From Clostridia bacterium (GTDB taxonomy: Bacteria > Bacillota > Clostridia > Oscillospirales > Acutalibacteraceae): DNA of 64,000 nt. The notes below the pieces were generated by a model. That model worked only from the letters and a program-made list of their open reading frames with translations. It was not told where the DNA came from and ran no database searches. Position 1 is the first letter of the stretch, and every line of letters starts with the position of its first letter. Location: assembly GCA_017436255.1 (NCBI GenBank), contig JAFSDK010000034.1, positions 1 to 64,000 on the forward strand, in the 5' to 3' direction. Shown here piece by piece: positions 8,288-16,319 of the stretch. A program made the translations under genes and the position numbers.

Positions 8288-8995
8288 TTATGAAAAAACG
8301 GACATGGCATCATTATATTCTAATTCTATTATTTCGCCACATATTAAATTACCCGGCAAAATAAGTTGTCCAATACGTTCGCGATGCAACTTAACAACAC
8401 CAAGTCCGACGTGACCTAGTAATCTTTTAACCTGATGATACTTGCCTTCCGTTATAATCACACGAACCATATTTTCACCTAAAAACTCAAGTTTTGCAGG
8501 CCGGCATACAGTACCATCACAAAGTGTTACGCCGGCTAAAAGAACCTCTACAGCGTCATCTTTTGCCACACCATCAACCTGTGCGATATAAGATTTTTCG
8601 ATGTTTGATTTAGGCGAAATTACCTTATGTGCATAGTCACCATCGTTGGTAATTAATAATAAACCTGTCGTATCCTTATCAAGTCTACCAACAGCAAAAA
8701 GATCGTAGTGTTTGAATTGATTTGGAACTAAATCGATAATTGTTTGACTTAATTTATCACGCGAAGCAGTTATAACACCTGACGGCTTATTTAACATTAA
8801 ATAAATAAATTTCTTATTGTTAACGGTTACATTGTCGAGTTTTACAATATCAGTTTCCGGCGAAATTTTAGTAGCAAAATCGCAAATTACAACATTATTT
8901 ACCGTAACATTTCCCTTTTTAATTGTCACCCTTATCTGGCTGCGCGAAAGCGGCGTATTGTCAGATAAAAATTTATCTAGTCTTACTGTTTTCAT
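8288..8995 (-). CDS. rRNA pseudouridine synthase, RsuA/RluB family
   Basis: Converts a uridine in rRNA to pseudouridine, 235 residues. An S4 RNA-binding domain covers about residues 1-60 (RLDKFLSDNTPLSRSQIRV). The catalytic domain has the family motif VGRLDKDTTGLLLITNDG with its catalytic aspartate (about residue 102) and GKYHQVKRLLGHVGLGVVKLHR. Length and motifs fit the small-subunit RsuA branch, but the exact target base cannot be read from the sequence. It is the last gene after the DUF4830 gene, touching it by one base. Confidence 0.9.
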   Translation of the reverse strand: MKTVRLDKFLSDNTPLSRSQIRVTIKKGNVTVNNVVICDFATKISPETDIVKLDNVTVNNKKFIYLMLNKPSGVITASRDKLSQTIIDLVPNQFKHYDLFAVGRLDKDTTGLLLITNDGDYAHKVISPKSNIEKSYIAQVDGVAKDDAVEVLLAGVTLCDGTVCRPAKLEFLGENMVRVIITEGKYHQVKRLLGHVGLGVVKLHRERIGQLILPGNLICGEIIELEYNDAMSVFS

Positions 8996-9450
8996 TATTT
9001 TCCTTTTTTCTTTAACGGCATCATTTTTCCATCAATCGATACCGACGAAATGTCACCGCCGATAATAGTATTTTCATAAACAATAATATTTGCATTGTAT
9101 TCGGTTTCTAAACCTTGCGCATCTGATATTTTGTAACAAAAAAGTTTTGCAGTTTTACCCGAATATTTTTTTAAATTATATCCGGATATAATCTGCAATC
9201 TGTTATAATTCTCAAAAACTTCACCAAACTTTTCAGGTATAAAAATATCTTTTTCATAAAGCAGTCGATTGGCATTATATCCTAGTTCATTTAAAAAATC
9301 AACACATTCCTCGTCACCGATAATTTTATCTTCAGAAGAAAAACAATTTAAAAGTTCAAAAGAAATAATTGAGATTAAACATATAATCAAAAAAAATGCC
9401 AAGGTACGCTTACATTTAACCTTAATACAAAAAAATGGCAAACCAATCAC
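8995..9450 (-). CDS. DUF4830 domain protein, membrane anchored
   Basis: Small protein of unknown function, 151 residues. One N-terminal transmembrane helix or uncleaved signal (TLAFFLIICLISIISFELL, about 15-33) is followed by an extracellular DUF4830-type domain. The family pattern is visible as FLNELGYNANRLLYEKDIFIP, EVFENYNRLQIISGYNLKKY and YENTIIGGDISSVSIDG. The start may be GTG at 9450 or TTG at 9441, both near GGGGTGA. A six-base-pair hairpin, CCCGTA with TACGGG, lies directly upstream (9451-9467). It sits between ispF and the pseudouridine synthase. Confidence 0.75.
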   Translation of the reverse strand: MIGLPFFCIKVKCKRTLAFFLIICLISIISFELLNCFSSEDKIIGDEECVDFLNELGYNANRLLYEKDIFIPEKFGEVFENYNRLQIISGYNLKKYSGKTAKLFCYKISDAQGLETEYNANIIVYENTIIGGDISSVSIDGKMMPLKKKGK

Positions 9451-9483
9451 CCCGTATATATTACGGGATACGATTATTAAATA

Positions 9484-9951
9484 TTACTCAAGAATACACA
9501 CCGCGAATGCAGAAATACCTCTACCTTCACCCGTAAATCCTAAACCCTCTTCGGTGGTCGCTTTAACATTAACCTGCTTAGTAGAGATATTGCAATCCTC
9601 CGCTATATTTTTACACATTTGTTCAATATACGGCGCCATTTTAGGCTTTTGTGCAATGATAGTTGAATCAATATTTGAGATATTGTAGCCTGCATCACCA
9701 ATTTTTTTAGCAACGTCGCGCAATAAAATTCTACTATCAATATTTTTAAATTGATCTTGGTTGTCCGGATAGTGTTTGCCGATGTCACCAAGCGCTGCCG
9801 CACCCAATAATGCATCGCAAATTGCGTGTAAAAGCACATCGGCATCTGAATGTCCGAGCAAACCTTTTTCAAAAGGAATTTTCACACCGCCAATAATTAA
9901 ATTGCGGTTTTCAGTAAGTTTATGAACGTCGTATCCACTACCTATTCGCAT
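9484..9951 (-). CDS. ispF: 2-C-methyl-D-erythritol 2,4-cyclodiphosphate synthase
   Basis: Fifth enzyme of the MEP isoprenoid pathway, 155 residues, full length. It cyclises CDP-ME-2-phosphate with loss of CMP. The N-terminal motif [11 protein letters not shown] supplies the metal ligands Asp-X-His. [26 protein letters not shown] contains the third ligand histidine and the substrate loop. The C-terminal [18 protein letters not shown] binds the cytidine. It overlaps ispD by ten bases, the usual D-F arrangement, so both steps are made together. Confidence 0.96.
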   Translation of the reverse strand: MRIGSGYDVHKLTENRNLIIGGVKIPFEKGLLGHSDADVLLHAICDALLGAAALGDIGKHYPDNQDQFKNIDSRILLRDVAKKIGDAGYNISNIDSTIIAQKPKMAPYIEQMCKNIAEDCNISTKQVNVKATTEEGLGFTGEGRGISAFAVCILE

Positions 9952-10682
9952 TCACACTCTCCCCTTTTCTCAAGATAAAATTCTGCTAAAGCTATATCTT
10001 CTTGCGTAGTAATTTTAATATTACTTTTTTCACCCTCAACACAAATTACGGTATAACCCATCGTTTCTAATATAGCTGCATCATCAGTCAGTTGTGAGTA
10101 ATCGCAACTTTTCAAAGCCGCAGTGTAAAGGTTATAATTTACTGCCTGCGGAGTTTGAACCGAAATCATATTGTTACGGTCAACAGTTGTTTTAACAATT
10201 CCGTTTTCGGTCATTTTAAGCGTGTCAGTAATGGGAATACCGCAAATTACACCATCTGCCTTACCGATTTCTTTACATACGCGCGCAATAATCTGTTCAC
10301 TAACCAACGGGCGTGCACCATCATGAATAAGTACATACTCGGCACCTTTTATTACATTTAGTCCATTAACAACAGATTCTTGACGATTAGAACCGCCCTC
10401 GACAATATCGCTTAATTTAGTAATTAGGTATTTATCGGCTAAATTTTGAAGATAAAGTATATCTTCTTTTTTAGTTACAAGAACAATATTTGAAATAAAA
10501 TCAGAACGTTCAAAGGCTAGCAGCGTGTGTATAATTGTAGGGACACCGCAAAGTGTTATAAGTTGCTTGTTTTGGCCGCACATTCTGGTAGAATTGCCTG
10601 CCGCAACAACAATCACAGGGTAACCCTTATTATCTGCACAATTTACCGTTTGATATTCTAACTTAAAGTCAAGACTATTCAT
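9942..10682 (-). CDS. ispD: 2-C-methyl-D-erythritol 4-phosphate cytidylyltransferase
   Basis: Third enzyme of the MEP pathway, forming CDP-methylerythritol from MEP and CTP, 246 residues. The nucleotide-binding motif [17 protein letters not shown] and [17 protein letters not shown] are clear. [14 protein letters not shown] and TPQAVNY are also family typical. ATG at 10682 follows AGGAG by five bases; the open frame extends to a GTG at 10706 without a ribosome binding site. A 20-residue N-terminal extension before the Rossmann strand is slightly longer than usual. Confidence 0.95.
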   Translation of the reverse strand: MNSLDFKLEYQTVNCADNKGYPVIVVAAGNSTRMCGQNKQLITLCGVPTIIHTLLAFERSDFISNIVLVTKKEDILYLQNLADKYLITKLSDIVEGGSNRQESVVNGLNVIKGAEYVLIHDGARPLVSEQIIARVCKEIGKADGVICGIPITDTLKMTENGIVKTTVDRNNMISVQTPQAVNYNLYTAALKSCDYSQLTDDAAILETMGYTVICVEGEKSNIKITTQEDIALAEFYLEKRGECECE

Positions 10683-10700
10683 AAATTCTCCTAAAAAATA

Positions 10701-10728
10701 AGCCACACTTGTTTTTCCAAGTGCGGCT
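10701..10728 (-). terminator. Terminator after the zinc-ribbon protein gene
   Basis: On the minus strand AGCCGCACTTG pairs with CAAGTGTGGCT (one G-U pair), followed by a TTATTTTTT tract. It lies between the CD1247-like gene and ispD. Confidence 0.8.
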
Positions 10729-10740
10729 GTATTTTAATAA

Positions 10741-11169
10741 TTAATCGTCAATATCACATTCGTCGCAGTCACAATTACAATCGAAATCAAACTCTAGGTC
10801 AGTACCGCAATTGGGACAGTCAATGCCGCCCTCTTCAAGCATTTCAGCATCAATATAAATTGTGTCATTGCACTTAGGACAAGTTACCTCGTAAAGCTCG
10901 TCATCATCATAATCTTCACAATCACAATCGCAAGAGCAGTCTTCATCATCTTCGTAAATGATATCCTCTAATGCCGAAAGGTCTTCATCAACAGCATCTA
11001 ACTGTTCAGCAAGTTCAATTTGTGCATCGTCCAAAGCGTCGATTTCATCACAGATTTCCGCAAGAGCGTCAATAATAGCAGATAAAAGCTTGCCTTCATT
11101 TTTTTCAGTATCAAGATTCATACCTTCTGCAAGACCTTTAATGTAAGCTACTTTTTCAGAAATTGTCAT
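10741..11169 (-). CDS. Acidic zinc-ribbon protein with CD1247-type N-terminal domain
   Basis: Cytoplasmic protein of 142 residues and unknown function. Residues 1-45 (MTISEKVAYIKGLAEGMNLD, then EKNEGKLLSAIIDALAEI) match the CD1247 N-terminal domain described in clostridia. An acidic coiled coil follows. The C-terminal half has a zinc ribbon (VTCPKCNDTIYID, then IDCPNCGTDLEF), flanked by two unusual Cys/Asp clusters, DCSCDCDCEDYDDD and DCNCDCDECDIDD. The metal-like clusters suggest binding of Zn or another metal, which is inference. It is transcribed with efp, 23 bases downstream. Confidence 0.8.
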   Translation of the reverse strand: MTISEKVAYIKGLAEGMNLDTEKNEGKLLSAIIDALAEICDEIDALDDAQIELAEQLDAVDEDLSALEDIIYEDDEDCSCDCDCEDYDDDELYEVTCPKCNDTIYIDAEMLEEGGIDCPNCGTDLEFDFDCNCDCDECDIDD

Positions 11170-11192
11170 TTTAATTACTCCTTAAAAATATA

Positions 11193-11750
11193 TTAAGCTC
11201 TTTCCATATATTCGCCGGTACGGGTGTCAATTCTAATCATATCACCTTCGTTAATAAAGAGCGGAACACGAATTTCAGCACCGGTTTCAAGTTTAGCAGG
11301 CTTTAAAGCATTAGTAGCGGTATCGCCTTTGAATCCAGGATCGGTTTCGGTGATTTGAAGTTCAACAAATGTTGGAGGCTCTACACCAAATATCTTACCC
11401 TTGTAAGAAAGAATCTTACATACCATATTTTCCTTTACAAACTTAAAGTTATCGCCCAATTCAGAAGCATTAACAGGAACCAACTCATATGATTCGGGGT
11501 CCATAAAGTAATAAAGACCATCATCACTGTAAGAAAACTCCATATCCTTACGCTCAACAAAAGCGGTCGGGAACTTATCACTGGGGTTGAAAGTTTTTTC
11601 AACAACGCTACCTGCAATTACGTTTCTGATTTTTGTACGTACAAAAGCAGCACCCTTACCTGGTTTTACGTGTTGAAATTCTATAATTTGGTAAACGTTG
11701 CCTTCCATTTCGAAAGTAACACCATTTCTAAAATCACCAGCAGTAATCAT
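11193..11750 (-). CDS. efp: Translation elongation factor P
   Basis: Binds between the P and E sites of the ribosome and relieves stalling at polyproline, 185 residues, usual length. ATG at 11750 follows GGAGGA; the longer open frame would start inside that site. The N-terminal KOW-like domain has [19 protein letters not shown] with the tip lysine that is modified in other bacteria. The C-terminal OB folds include [31 protein letters not shown] strong promoter lies at the end of aroQ, so efp and the zinc-ribbon gene form a short unit. Confidence 0.97.
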   Translation of the reverse strand: MITAGDFRNGVTFEMEGNVYQIIEFQHVKPGKGAAFVRTKIRNVIAGSVVEKTFNPSDKFPTAFVERKDMEFSYSDDGLYYFMDPESYELVPVNASELGDNFKFVKENMVCKILSYKGKIFGVEPPTFVELQITETDPGFKGDTATNALKPAKLETGAEIRVPLFINEGDMIRIDTRTGEYMERA

Positions 11751-11794
11751 AAATAATTCCTCCAAAATATCAAATATATTATTTATATAAAGAT

Positions 11795-11823
11795 AGTATA
11801 CTTTTTTTTACAGAAATTGTCAA
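11795..11823 (-). promoter_or_regulatory. Sigma-A-like promoter of efp
   Basis: On the minus strand TTGACA (11823-11818) and TATACT (11800-11795) are separated by 17 bases. The -35 box begins two bases after the aroQ stop codon. Confidence 0.75.
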
Positions 11824-11824
11824 G

Positions 11825-12262
11825 TTAAATTAGGTCACGAATGGCACTAATTGCCAATAAATAACTATTGATACCAAAACCTGCGATTGTACCCTTACAA
11901 ACTGCAGAAATAACCGAAGTGTGTCTAAATTCTTCGCGCGTAGCAATATTTGACATATGAACCTCAATAAAAGGCTTGTCTACGCAAGCAATTGCATCTC
12001 GTATAGCATAACTATAGTGTGTGTAAGCCCCAGCGTTTATTATACAACCATCATATCCGTTATAAACACTTTGAATTTTATCAATTATTTCACCTTCACA
12101 GTTTGACTGGAAGAACTCACATGTGATTTTCATTCCACTAGCATAAGTATTTATGGAAGAATTTATATCACTCAGTGACTTGTTTCCGTAAATACTTGGC
12201 TCGCGAATGCCAAGCATATTCAAATTAGGACCATTAATTATTAATATTTTAGCGTTTTTCAT
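11825..12262 (-). CDS. aroQ: Type II 3-dehydroquinate dehydratase
   Basis: Third step of the shikimate pathway, 3-dehydroquinate to 3-dehydroshikimate, 145 residues, full length. INGPNLNMLGIREPSIYG holds the catalytic tyrosine loop, GCIINAGAYTHYSYAIRDAI the substrate site, and FIEVHMSNIATREEFRH the catalytic histidine. It overlaps the endonuclease IV-like gene by 14 bases, so it is translationally coupled to it. Confidence 0.96.
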   Translation of the reverse strand: MKNAKILIINGPNLNMLGIREPSIYGNKSLSDINSSINTYASGMKITCEFFQSNCEGEIIDKIQSVYNGYDGCIINAGAYTHYSYAIRDAIACVDKPFIEVHMSNIATREEFRHTSVISAVCKGTIAGFGINSYLLAISAIRDLI

Positions 12263-13115
12263 TTTTTAACAACTCCAAATAATAATTCTGCATAGTAAGT
12301 GCATCTTCTGCTTGCGTGCCATCAGATTCACAAATAAATACAGGTGAACAATTCTTTTTAACAGTTAATTCCATTACCGGTTCAAAATTAGGCCCATAAA
12401 CCTCGTCTTCAAATGTTAAATGTTTTTTTTCGCCGCCCGTTGTATATTCAATTTTTGAAAAGTGAGAGTGAAACTCTTTAAGTCGTGAATTACCAAGACG
12501 ATTCTCAATCTGATTAAAGACATCCTCAAAGGCTTCAAATGTAGATAAGCCACCGAGTGTTCTAGCATTTAGATGCCCAAAATCAATACATGGTATCAAT
12601 CGTTCATCTAATTCACACAAAGATAAAACCTCATCAAGAGTTCCTAGTTGATTGATTTTACCCATAGTTTCAGGGCAAACTCTAATATGGGGAAGGCCCT
12701 CATCATCAAGTGCTTTAAGGGATAAACGCATTGTGTCAAGCGCTAGTTCGAGCGCCTGTTCACGTGAAATTTTACCGCACGATCCTGTATGAACAATAAT
12801 TCTATCTCCACCCATAGCATTTACTGCCCTAGCACTACTTAAAATGTAATTAATTGAATTTAATCTTTTTGCCTCTTCTACCGAGGACATCGAAATATAG
12901 TAAGGAGCATGTAATGAAAGTTTAATACCTTTTTCAGCCGCAAGTTTACCAAATGCAGCGGCCTTATCAAGTCCAATATTTACACCTCGACCACACTGAT
13001 ATTCAAATGCGTGAAGACCGAATTTTTCGAGATACTCGGGCACCTGTAAAGAATGTTTATATCCAAGCGCGGTAAAACTTATGGAATTACCCGCAGGGCC
13101 AAATATAGCTGACAC
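12249..13115 (-). CDS. Endonuclease IV-like TIM-barrel protein (AP endonuclease family 2)
   Basis: Predicted metal-dependent TIM barrel of 288 residues, starting at GTG 13115 after GGAGGG. Candidate metal ligands typical of endonuclease IV are visible: SLHAPYYISM, IIVHTGSCG, RVCPETMGK, CIDFGHLNA, EFHSHFSKIEY and FICESDG. Endonuclease IV cleaves DNA at abasic sites. The usual VLLENTAG and DTCH motifs are changed (CPETMG, DFGH), so a divergent Nfo or a sugar isomerase of the same fold are both possible. It sits between yqeG and aroQ in one operon. Confidence 0.75.
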   Translation of the reverse strand: MSAIFGPAGNSISFTALGYKHSLQVPEYLEKFGLHAFEYQCGRGVNIGLDKAAAFGKLAAEKGIKLSLHAPYYISMSSVEEAKRLNSINYILSSARAVNAMGGDRIIVHTGSCGKISREQALELALDTMRLSLKALDDEGLPHIRVCPETMGKINQLGTLDEVLSLCELDERLIPCIDFGHLNARTLGGLSTFEAFEDVFNQIENRLGNSRLKEFHSHFSKIEYTTGGEKKHLTFEDEVYGPNFEPVMELTVKKNCSPVFICESDGTQAEDALTMQNYYLELLKNEKR

Positions 13116-13126
13116 AGTACACCCTC

Positions 13127-13615
13127 CTAAAATTTGTACATTTTATAAAGTTTATCTTCAAAATAACGGCGAATCTTAAAACTAAACATAGACTCACGTT
13201 CGATCGGTTCAAGTATTATAGACTTAATTCCAACAATATGTCCGCCTAATGAATCAGTGAAAAGTTGGTCACCGATAATTGCAGAATTACGTCTGGTACC
13301 GCCAAGACGCCGAATCGCTTTTAAATAGCCAAAAGGCAATGGTTTCAATCCCATAGAAACATAATCGAGACCAATACCTGTAGCAAAGGGCTCAACTCTA
13401 CATCTTTTGGAATTGGAAAGAATGATTACTCGTATACCTGCCGACTGTATTTTTTCTAACCAATCGGTTAAACCATCAAGCAAAACAGTTCCGTGATGAG
13501 TAGACAGCGTATTATCAACGTCAAGAAGCAGTAGATCAATATTTTTCTTTTTTAAAAAATCCACCTCAATGTCGGTAATTCTTCTAAACCTAAAATGCGG
13601 TTTTAATAATGCCAT
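13127..13615 (-). CDS. YqeG family HAD IIIA-type phosphatase
   Basis: HAD-superfamily phosphatase of 162 residues. The N-terminal FRFRRITDIEVDFLKKKNID matches YqeG. Catalytic motif I is LLLDVDNTLS (nucleophile Asp plus Asp+2), motif II VIILSNSKR and motif III/IV AIIGDQLFTDSLGG. Homologues resemble the mitochondrial phosphatidylglycerophosphate phosphatase Gep4. In Bacillus yqeG precedes a GTPase gene involved in ribosome assembly, but that neighbour is absent here. The substrate is therefore uncertain. It starts the yqeG-nfo-like-aroQ unit. Confidence 0.9.
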   Translation of the reverse strand: MALLKPHFRFRRITDIEVDFLKKKNIDLLLLDVDNTLSTHHGTVLLDGLTDWLEKIQSAGIRVIILSNSKRCRVEPFATGIGLDYVSMGLKPLPFGYLKAIRRLGGTRRNSAIIGDQLFTDSLGGHIVGIKSIILEPIERESMFSFKIRRYFEDKLYKMYKF

Positions 13616-13630
13616 TATATTACCACCAAT

Positions 13631-13660
13631 AAAAAAAGCGGTTGAAAAATCAACCGCTTT
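13631..13660 (-). terminator. Terminator after rpsU
   Basis: An 11-base-pair perfect stem, AAAGCGGTTGA with TCAACCGCTTT, followed on the minus strand by a run of T. It ends 18 bases after the rpsU stop codon. Confidence 0.9.
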
Positions 13661-13678
13661 CTTAGCTAAAATTATCGC

Positions 13679-13855
13679 TTAGCGGAACTTGCGCTTACGT
13701 GCTGCTTCCGACTTCTTTTTGCGCTTCACAGAGGGCTTTTCATAATGCTCTCTTTTACGAACTTCCTGTATAACACCATCTTTAGCCGTTTGTCTTTTAA
13801 AACGTCTAAGAGCATTATCCAGCGATTCGTTTTCCTTAATACGAACCTGACTCAT
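13679..13855 (-). CDS. rpsU: 30S ribosomal protein S21
   Basis: Small-subunit ribosomal protein bS21, 58 residues, usual size. The sequence is strongly basic: [20 protein letters not shown] is the conserved N-terminal half and the end is [17 protein letters not shown] at 13855 has GGAGGG six bases upstream; an in-frame extension of seven codons runs through that site. It stands alone between a promoter and a terminator. Confidence 0.97.
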   Translation of the reverse strand: MSQVRIKENESLDNALRRFKRQTAKDGVIQEVRKREHYEKPSVKRKKKSEAARKRKFR

Positions 13856-13904
13856 ACATTTCCCTCCTTTGAGCATTTTTCATAGAGTTGCACTAAGTAA
13901 ATAT

Positions 13905-13934
13905 ATTATACTATATAAGGGATATGAATGTCAA
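13905..13934 (-). promoter_or_regulatory. Sigma-A-like promoter of rpsU
   Basis: On the minus strand TTGACA (13934-13929) and TATAAT (13910-13905) are separated by 18 bases, about 50 bases before the rpsU start. Confidence 0.7.
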
Positions 13935-13947
13935 GCACAAAATAAAA

Positions 13948-13975
13948 ACACCGACATCACAACGGATGTCGGTGT
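13948..13975 (-). terminator. Terminator after the HPr gene
   Basis: A perfect 11-base-pair stem, ACACCGACATC with GATGTCGGTGT and a six-base loop, then TTTTATTTT on the minus strand, five bases after the HPr stop codon. Confidence 0.9.
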
Positions 13976-13980
13976 AAAAA

Positions 13981-14244
13981 TTAATCGGTAAAACCTGACT
14001 CTACAAGTTTAATTAAAGCATCAAGTGCTTCTCTCTCATCAACACCATCAACGATAATTCTAATTTCGGTATCGCCGATGATTCCTAAAGAAAGTACACC
14101 AAGAAGACTCTTAGCGTTAACTCTACGTTCATCTTTTTCTACCCAAATAGAGGACTTAAATTCATTTGCTTTTTGAATGAAGAAAGTAGCAGGACGAGCA
14201 TGTAAACCTATTTGATTTTGAACAACAACTTCTTTAACACACAT
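13981..14244 (-). CDS. ptsH: HPr family phosphocarrier protein
   Basis: Small PTS carrier, 87 residues. The active-site histidine lies in IGLHARPATFFIQKA (about His15). The regulatory serine lies in NAKSLLGVLSLGI (about Ser46), the position phosphorylated by HPr kinase in Gram-positive bacteria. Both residues are present, so both PTS transfer and carbon catabolite control are possible. No enzyme I gene is adjacent; the gene is monocistronic with its own promoter and terminator. It could be the general HPr or a second, Crh-like copy. Confidence 0.9.
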   Translation of the reverse strand: MCVKEVVVQNQIGLHARPATFFIQKANEFKSSIWVEKDERRVNAKSLLGVLSLGIIGDTEIRIIVDGVDEREALDALIKLVESGFTD

Positions 14245-14267
14245 ATTGCAGTCTCCTTAAATATAGA

Positions 14268-14287
14268 ATAATGAAAATTATCATTAT
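14268..14287. promoter_or_regulatory. Palindrome in the HPr gene leader
   Basis: ATAATGA and TCATTAT are separated by six bases, just downstream of the -10 box. Its place and symmetry fit an operator. It loosely resembles Fur-type AT-rich sites, but no regulator is assigned. Confidence 0.35.
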
Positions 14288-14293
14288 AATTAA

Positions 14294-14321
14294 ATTATAG
14301 CAAAATCTTATCAAGTGTCAA
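14294..14321 (-). promoter_or_regulatory. Sigma-A-like promoter of the HPr gene
   Basis: Consensus TTGACA (14321-14316) and TATAAT (14299-14294) on the minus strand with 16 bases between them. Confidence 0.8.
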
Positions 14322-14434
14322 TATTTGTAAAACAAGTTCTATTTTTATGCCAAACTGATACAAAAAGTTAGGTCGTTATTTGTTCATTTCGCAATAAACA
14401 AATGGTAAAAAATGTAAAATATCAGCATGAAACA

Positions 14435-15184
14435 CTATATATCGTGTTTTGATTGCCTTATTTCATCAATATATTTAATTTCGGTAGCAGTAAGTTTTGC
14501 CGAATTCAACAACTCGGGTCTTTTTTCAAAGGTTGTTTTAAGTGACATTTCCCTGCGCCACTTTTCAATATTGGCATGATGACCTGAAAGAAGCACCTGT
14601 GGCACTTCTCTATCTTGCCAAACGGCAGGCTTTGTATACTGTGGATATTCAAGCAAACCCGAAAAATGACTTTCTTCAGTAAAGCATACGTCATCTGCCA
14701 AAACACCGGGCAACATCCTGCATACCGCATCAGCAACAACAAGTGCAGGCAATTCACCACCTGTTAATACGTAATCCCCAATTGAAATTTCCTCGTCGAC
14801 GATTTTTTCAAGTACTCTTTCGTCAACACCCTCATAATGACCGCACAACAAAACAATTCGGTCTTTTTTAGAAAGTTCGACCGCCTTTTGTTGTGTAAAA
14901 TTTTTACCCTTTGGTGACAAATATATTAAATGCGGTTTTTCTTCGGTTTCGGGATTATAAAGACTGGCAAAAGCAGTATCAATCGGCTCAGCCGACATAA
15001 CCATACCCATACCGCCGCCATAAGGCGTATCATCAACCTTATTATGCTTATTATTGGCATAATCGCGAATATTAGTACAAATAATTTCAACTTTTTTTGA
15101 AGCAACTGCCCTACCAATAATACTTGAGGACACAACCGCTTCGCACATTTCGGGGAAAAGTGTTAAAATATCAATCCTCATCAT
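14435..15184 (-). CDS. trmD: tRNA (guanine(37)-N1)-methyltransferase
   Basis: Methylates G37 next to the anticodon and so prevents frameshifting, 249 residues. The SPOUT trefoil knot is visible as IYLSPKGKNFTQQKAVEL, IVLLCGHYEGVDERV and EEISIGDYVLTGGELPALVVADAV. The catalytic aspartate region is VDDTPYGGGMGMVM. The start is ATG 15184 (or 15181), 14 bases inside the end of rimM. It is the last gene of ylxM-ffh-rpsP-khpA-rimM-trmD. Confidence 0.97.
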   Translation of the reverse strand: MMRIDILTLFPEMCEAVVSSSIIGRAVASKKVEIICTNIRDYANNKHNKVDDTPYGGGMGMVMSAEPIDTAFASLYNPETEEKPHLIYLSPKGKNFTQQKAVELSKKDRIVLLCGHYEGVDERVLEKIVDEEISIGDYVLTGGELPALVVADAVCRMLPGVLADDVCFTEESHFSGLLEYPQYTKPAVWQDREVPQVLLSGHHANIEKWRREMSLKTTFEKRPELLNSAKLTATEIKYIDEIRQSKHDI

Positions 15185-15686
15185 CAAAAATCCCCTTTAA
15201 AGGTGTTATAAATACTTCAGAAGCATCAACATCAACCTTCTGCACTACTTCGTCAATAACGGGTATAAGATATTCTTTATCTTCATTTTTAACGTGCCAT
15301 ACGTCGTTAGCACCCGTCTGTGTTACATCACTAACAACACCCAAGACTTCGTTACTGTTAAAATCATAAACAGTGCAACCGATAAGGTCTTGTACAAAGT
15401 AAGAACCCTCGGGCAAGTGTGCATCGTCGCGGTTAATATATAATATGTTGTTTCTTAAAGTTTCGGCACGCTCTATTGAATCAATACCCTTGAATTTGAT
15501 AATCATTACGTTGCCGTTGGGTTGAATTTTTTCTACAGAGAGTTCATTATTACCATTCTTATCAAGGTAAAGAACCTTGAATTTCTTTAAAAACTCACCA
15601 CTGTCACACCACGGTTGGACACGAACAAAACCGCGTATACCGTGTGTGCCCGTAATTTTTCCCGTTTCTAAAAATTGTTTTTTCAT
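15171..15686 (-). CDS. rimM: Ribosome maturation factor RimM
   Basis: Assembly factor for the 30S head, binding S19, 171 residues. The N-terminal beta barrel begins TGKITGTHGIRGFVRVQPWCDSG. The C-terminal PRC-barrel half holds YFVQDLIGCTVYDFNSNEVLG and NDVWHVKNEDKEYLIPVIDEVV. It overlaps trmD and lies 80 bases after khpA, with a hairpin between the two. Confidence 0.96.
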   Translation of the reverse strand: MKKQFLETGKITGTHGIRGFVRVQPWCDSGEFLKKFKVLYLDKNGNNELSVEKIQPNGNVMIIKFKGIDSIERAETLRNNILYINRDDAHLPEGSYFVQDLIGCTVYDFNSNEVLGVVSDVTQTGANDVWHVKNEDKEYLIPVIDEVVQKVDVDASEVFITPLKGIFDDED

Positions 15687-15704
15687 AATTCACCTATATA
15701 TAAA

Positions 15705-15727
15705 TACCCCCAAAAAGTTTGGGGGTA
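15705..15727 (-). terminator. Hairpin between khpA and rimM
   Basis: A ten-base-pair perfect stem, TACCCCCAAA with TTTGGGGGTA and a three-base loop. The minus-strand tail (TTTATATATA) is only weakly U-rich, so it is more likely an attenuator or RNA processing site inside the operon than a full stop. Confidence 0.5.
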
Positions 15728-15767
15728 ATTTCATTCGAATATACGGCTGTTGCAGCCGTATAAGCTA

Positions 15768-16001
15768 TCAGTCTATTTCTACTGCAACCTTAGCGTTGTT
15801 GCGGTTTGCAGCTGCACGCATAACAGTACGAATAGCCTTGGCGATTCTACCCTGCTTGCCAATAACGCGTCCCATATCTGCCTCGGCAACCTTAAGGTGG
15901 TAAACAATTACACCCTCATCGTTAACCTCATCAGCGGTTACAGTAACTGCATCCGGGTTTTCAACAAGTCCGGAAGCAATCGAAATAAGAAGCTCTTCCA
16001 T
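15768..16001 (-). CDS. khpA: KH-domain RNA-binding protein KhpA
   Basis: Single KH-domain protein, 77 residues. The GxxG loop is GRVIGKQGRIAKAIRTV. KhpA proteins bind RNA with KhpB and affect division and cell length in Gram-positive cocci. The gene is in its usual place between rpsP and rimM, after an AGGAGG ribosome binding site. Confidence 0.95.
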   Translation of the reverse strand: MEELLISIASGLVENPDAVTVTADEVNDEGVIVYHLKVAEADMGRVIGKQGRIAKAIRTVMRAAANRNNAKVAVEID

Positions 16002-16026
16002 TAAAATTTCCTCCTGAACTTAAACA

Positions 16027-16269
16027 TTAAAGCACGCCGTTTTTCTTAAGCAAAGCTTTAACAGTATCAGTGGGTTGAGCACCGTTAGCAATCCATTTCT
16101 TTGCTTTGTCAGCATCGATTTTAACCTCTGCCGGATTCTTTGTAGAATCATAGTAACCGATTTCTTCGATAAAACGACCGTCTCTCGGGAATCTTGAATC
16201 AGCAACTACAACACGGTAGAAAGGAGCTTTTTTAGCACCCATACGACGAAGTCTGATTTTAACTGCCAT
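16027..16269 (-). CDS. rpsP: 30S ribosomal protein S16
   Basis: Small-subunit protein bS16, 80 residues, usual length. The N-terminus [20 protein letters not shown] and the following [19 protein letters not shown] are characteristic. A GGAGGTG site precedes the ATG. It lies between ffh and khpA. Confidence 0.98.
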   Translation of the reverse strand: MAVKIRLRRMGAKKAPFYRVVVADSRFPRDGRFIEEIGYYDSTKNPAEVKIDADKAKKWIANGAQPTDTVKALLKKNGVL

Positions 16270-16319
16270 TTAAATACACCTCCAAAAAAATTTTATAACT
16301 TAAAAAAGAAAAAACTTTT

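Noticed and set aside
9451..9467. Terminator after ispF
   Set aside because: The six-base-pair CCCGTA/TACGGG hairpin lacks a U tract and abuts the next start codon.
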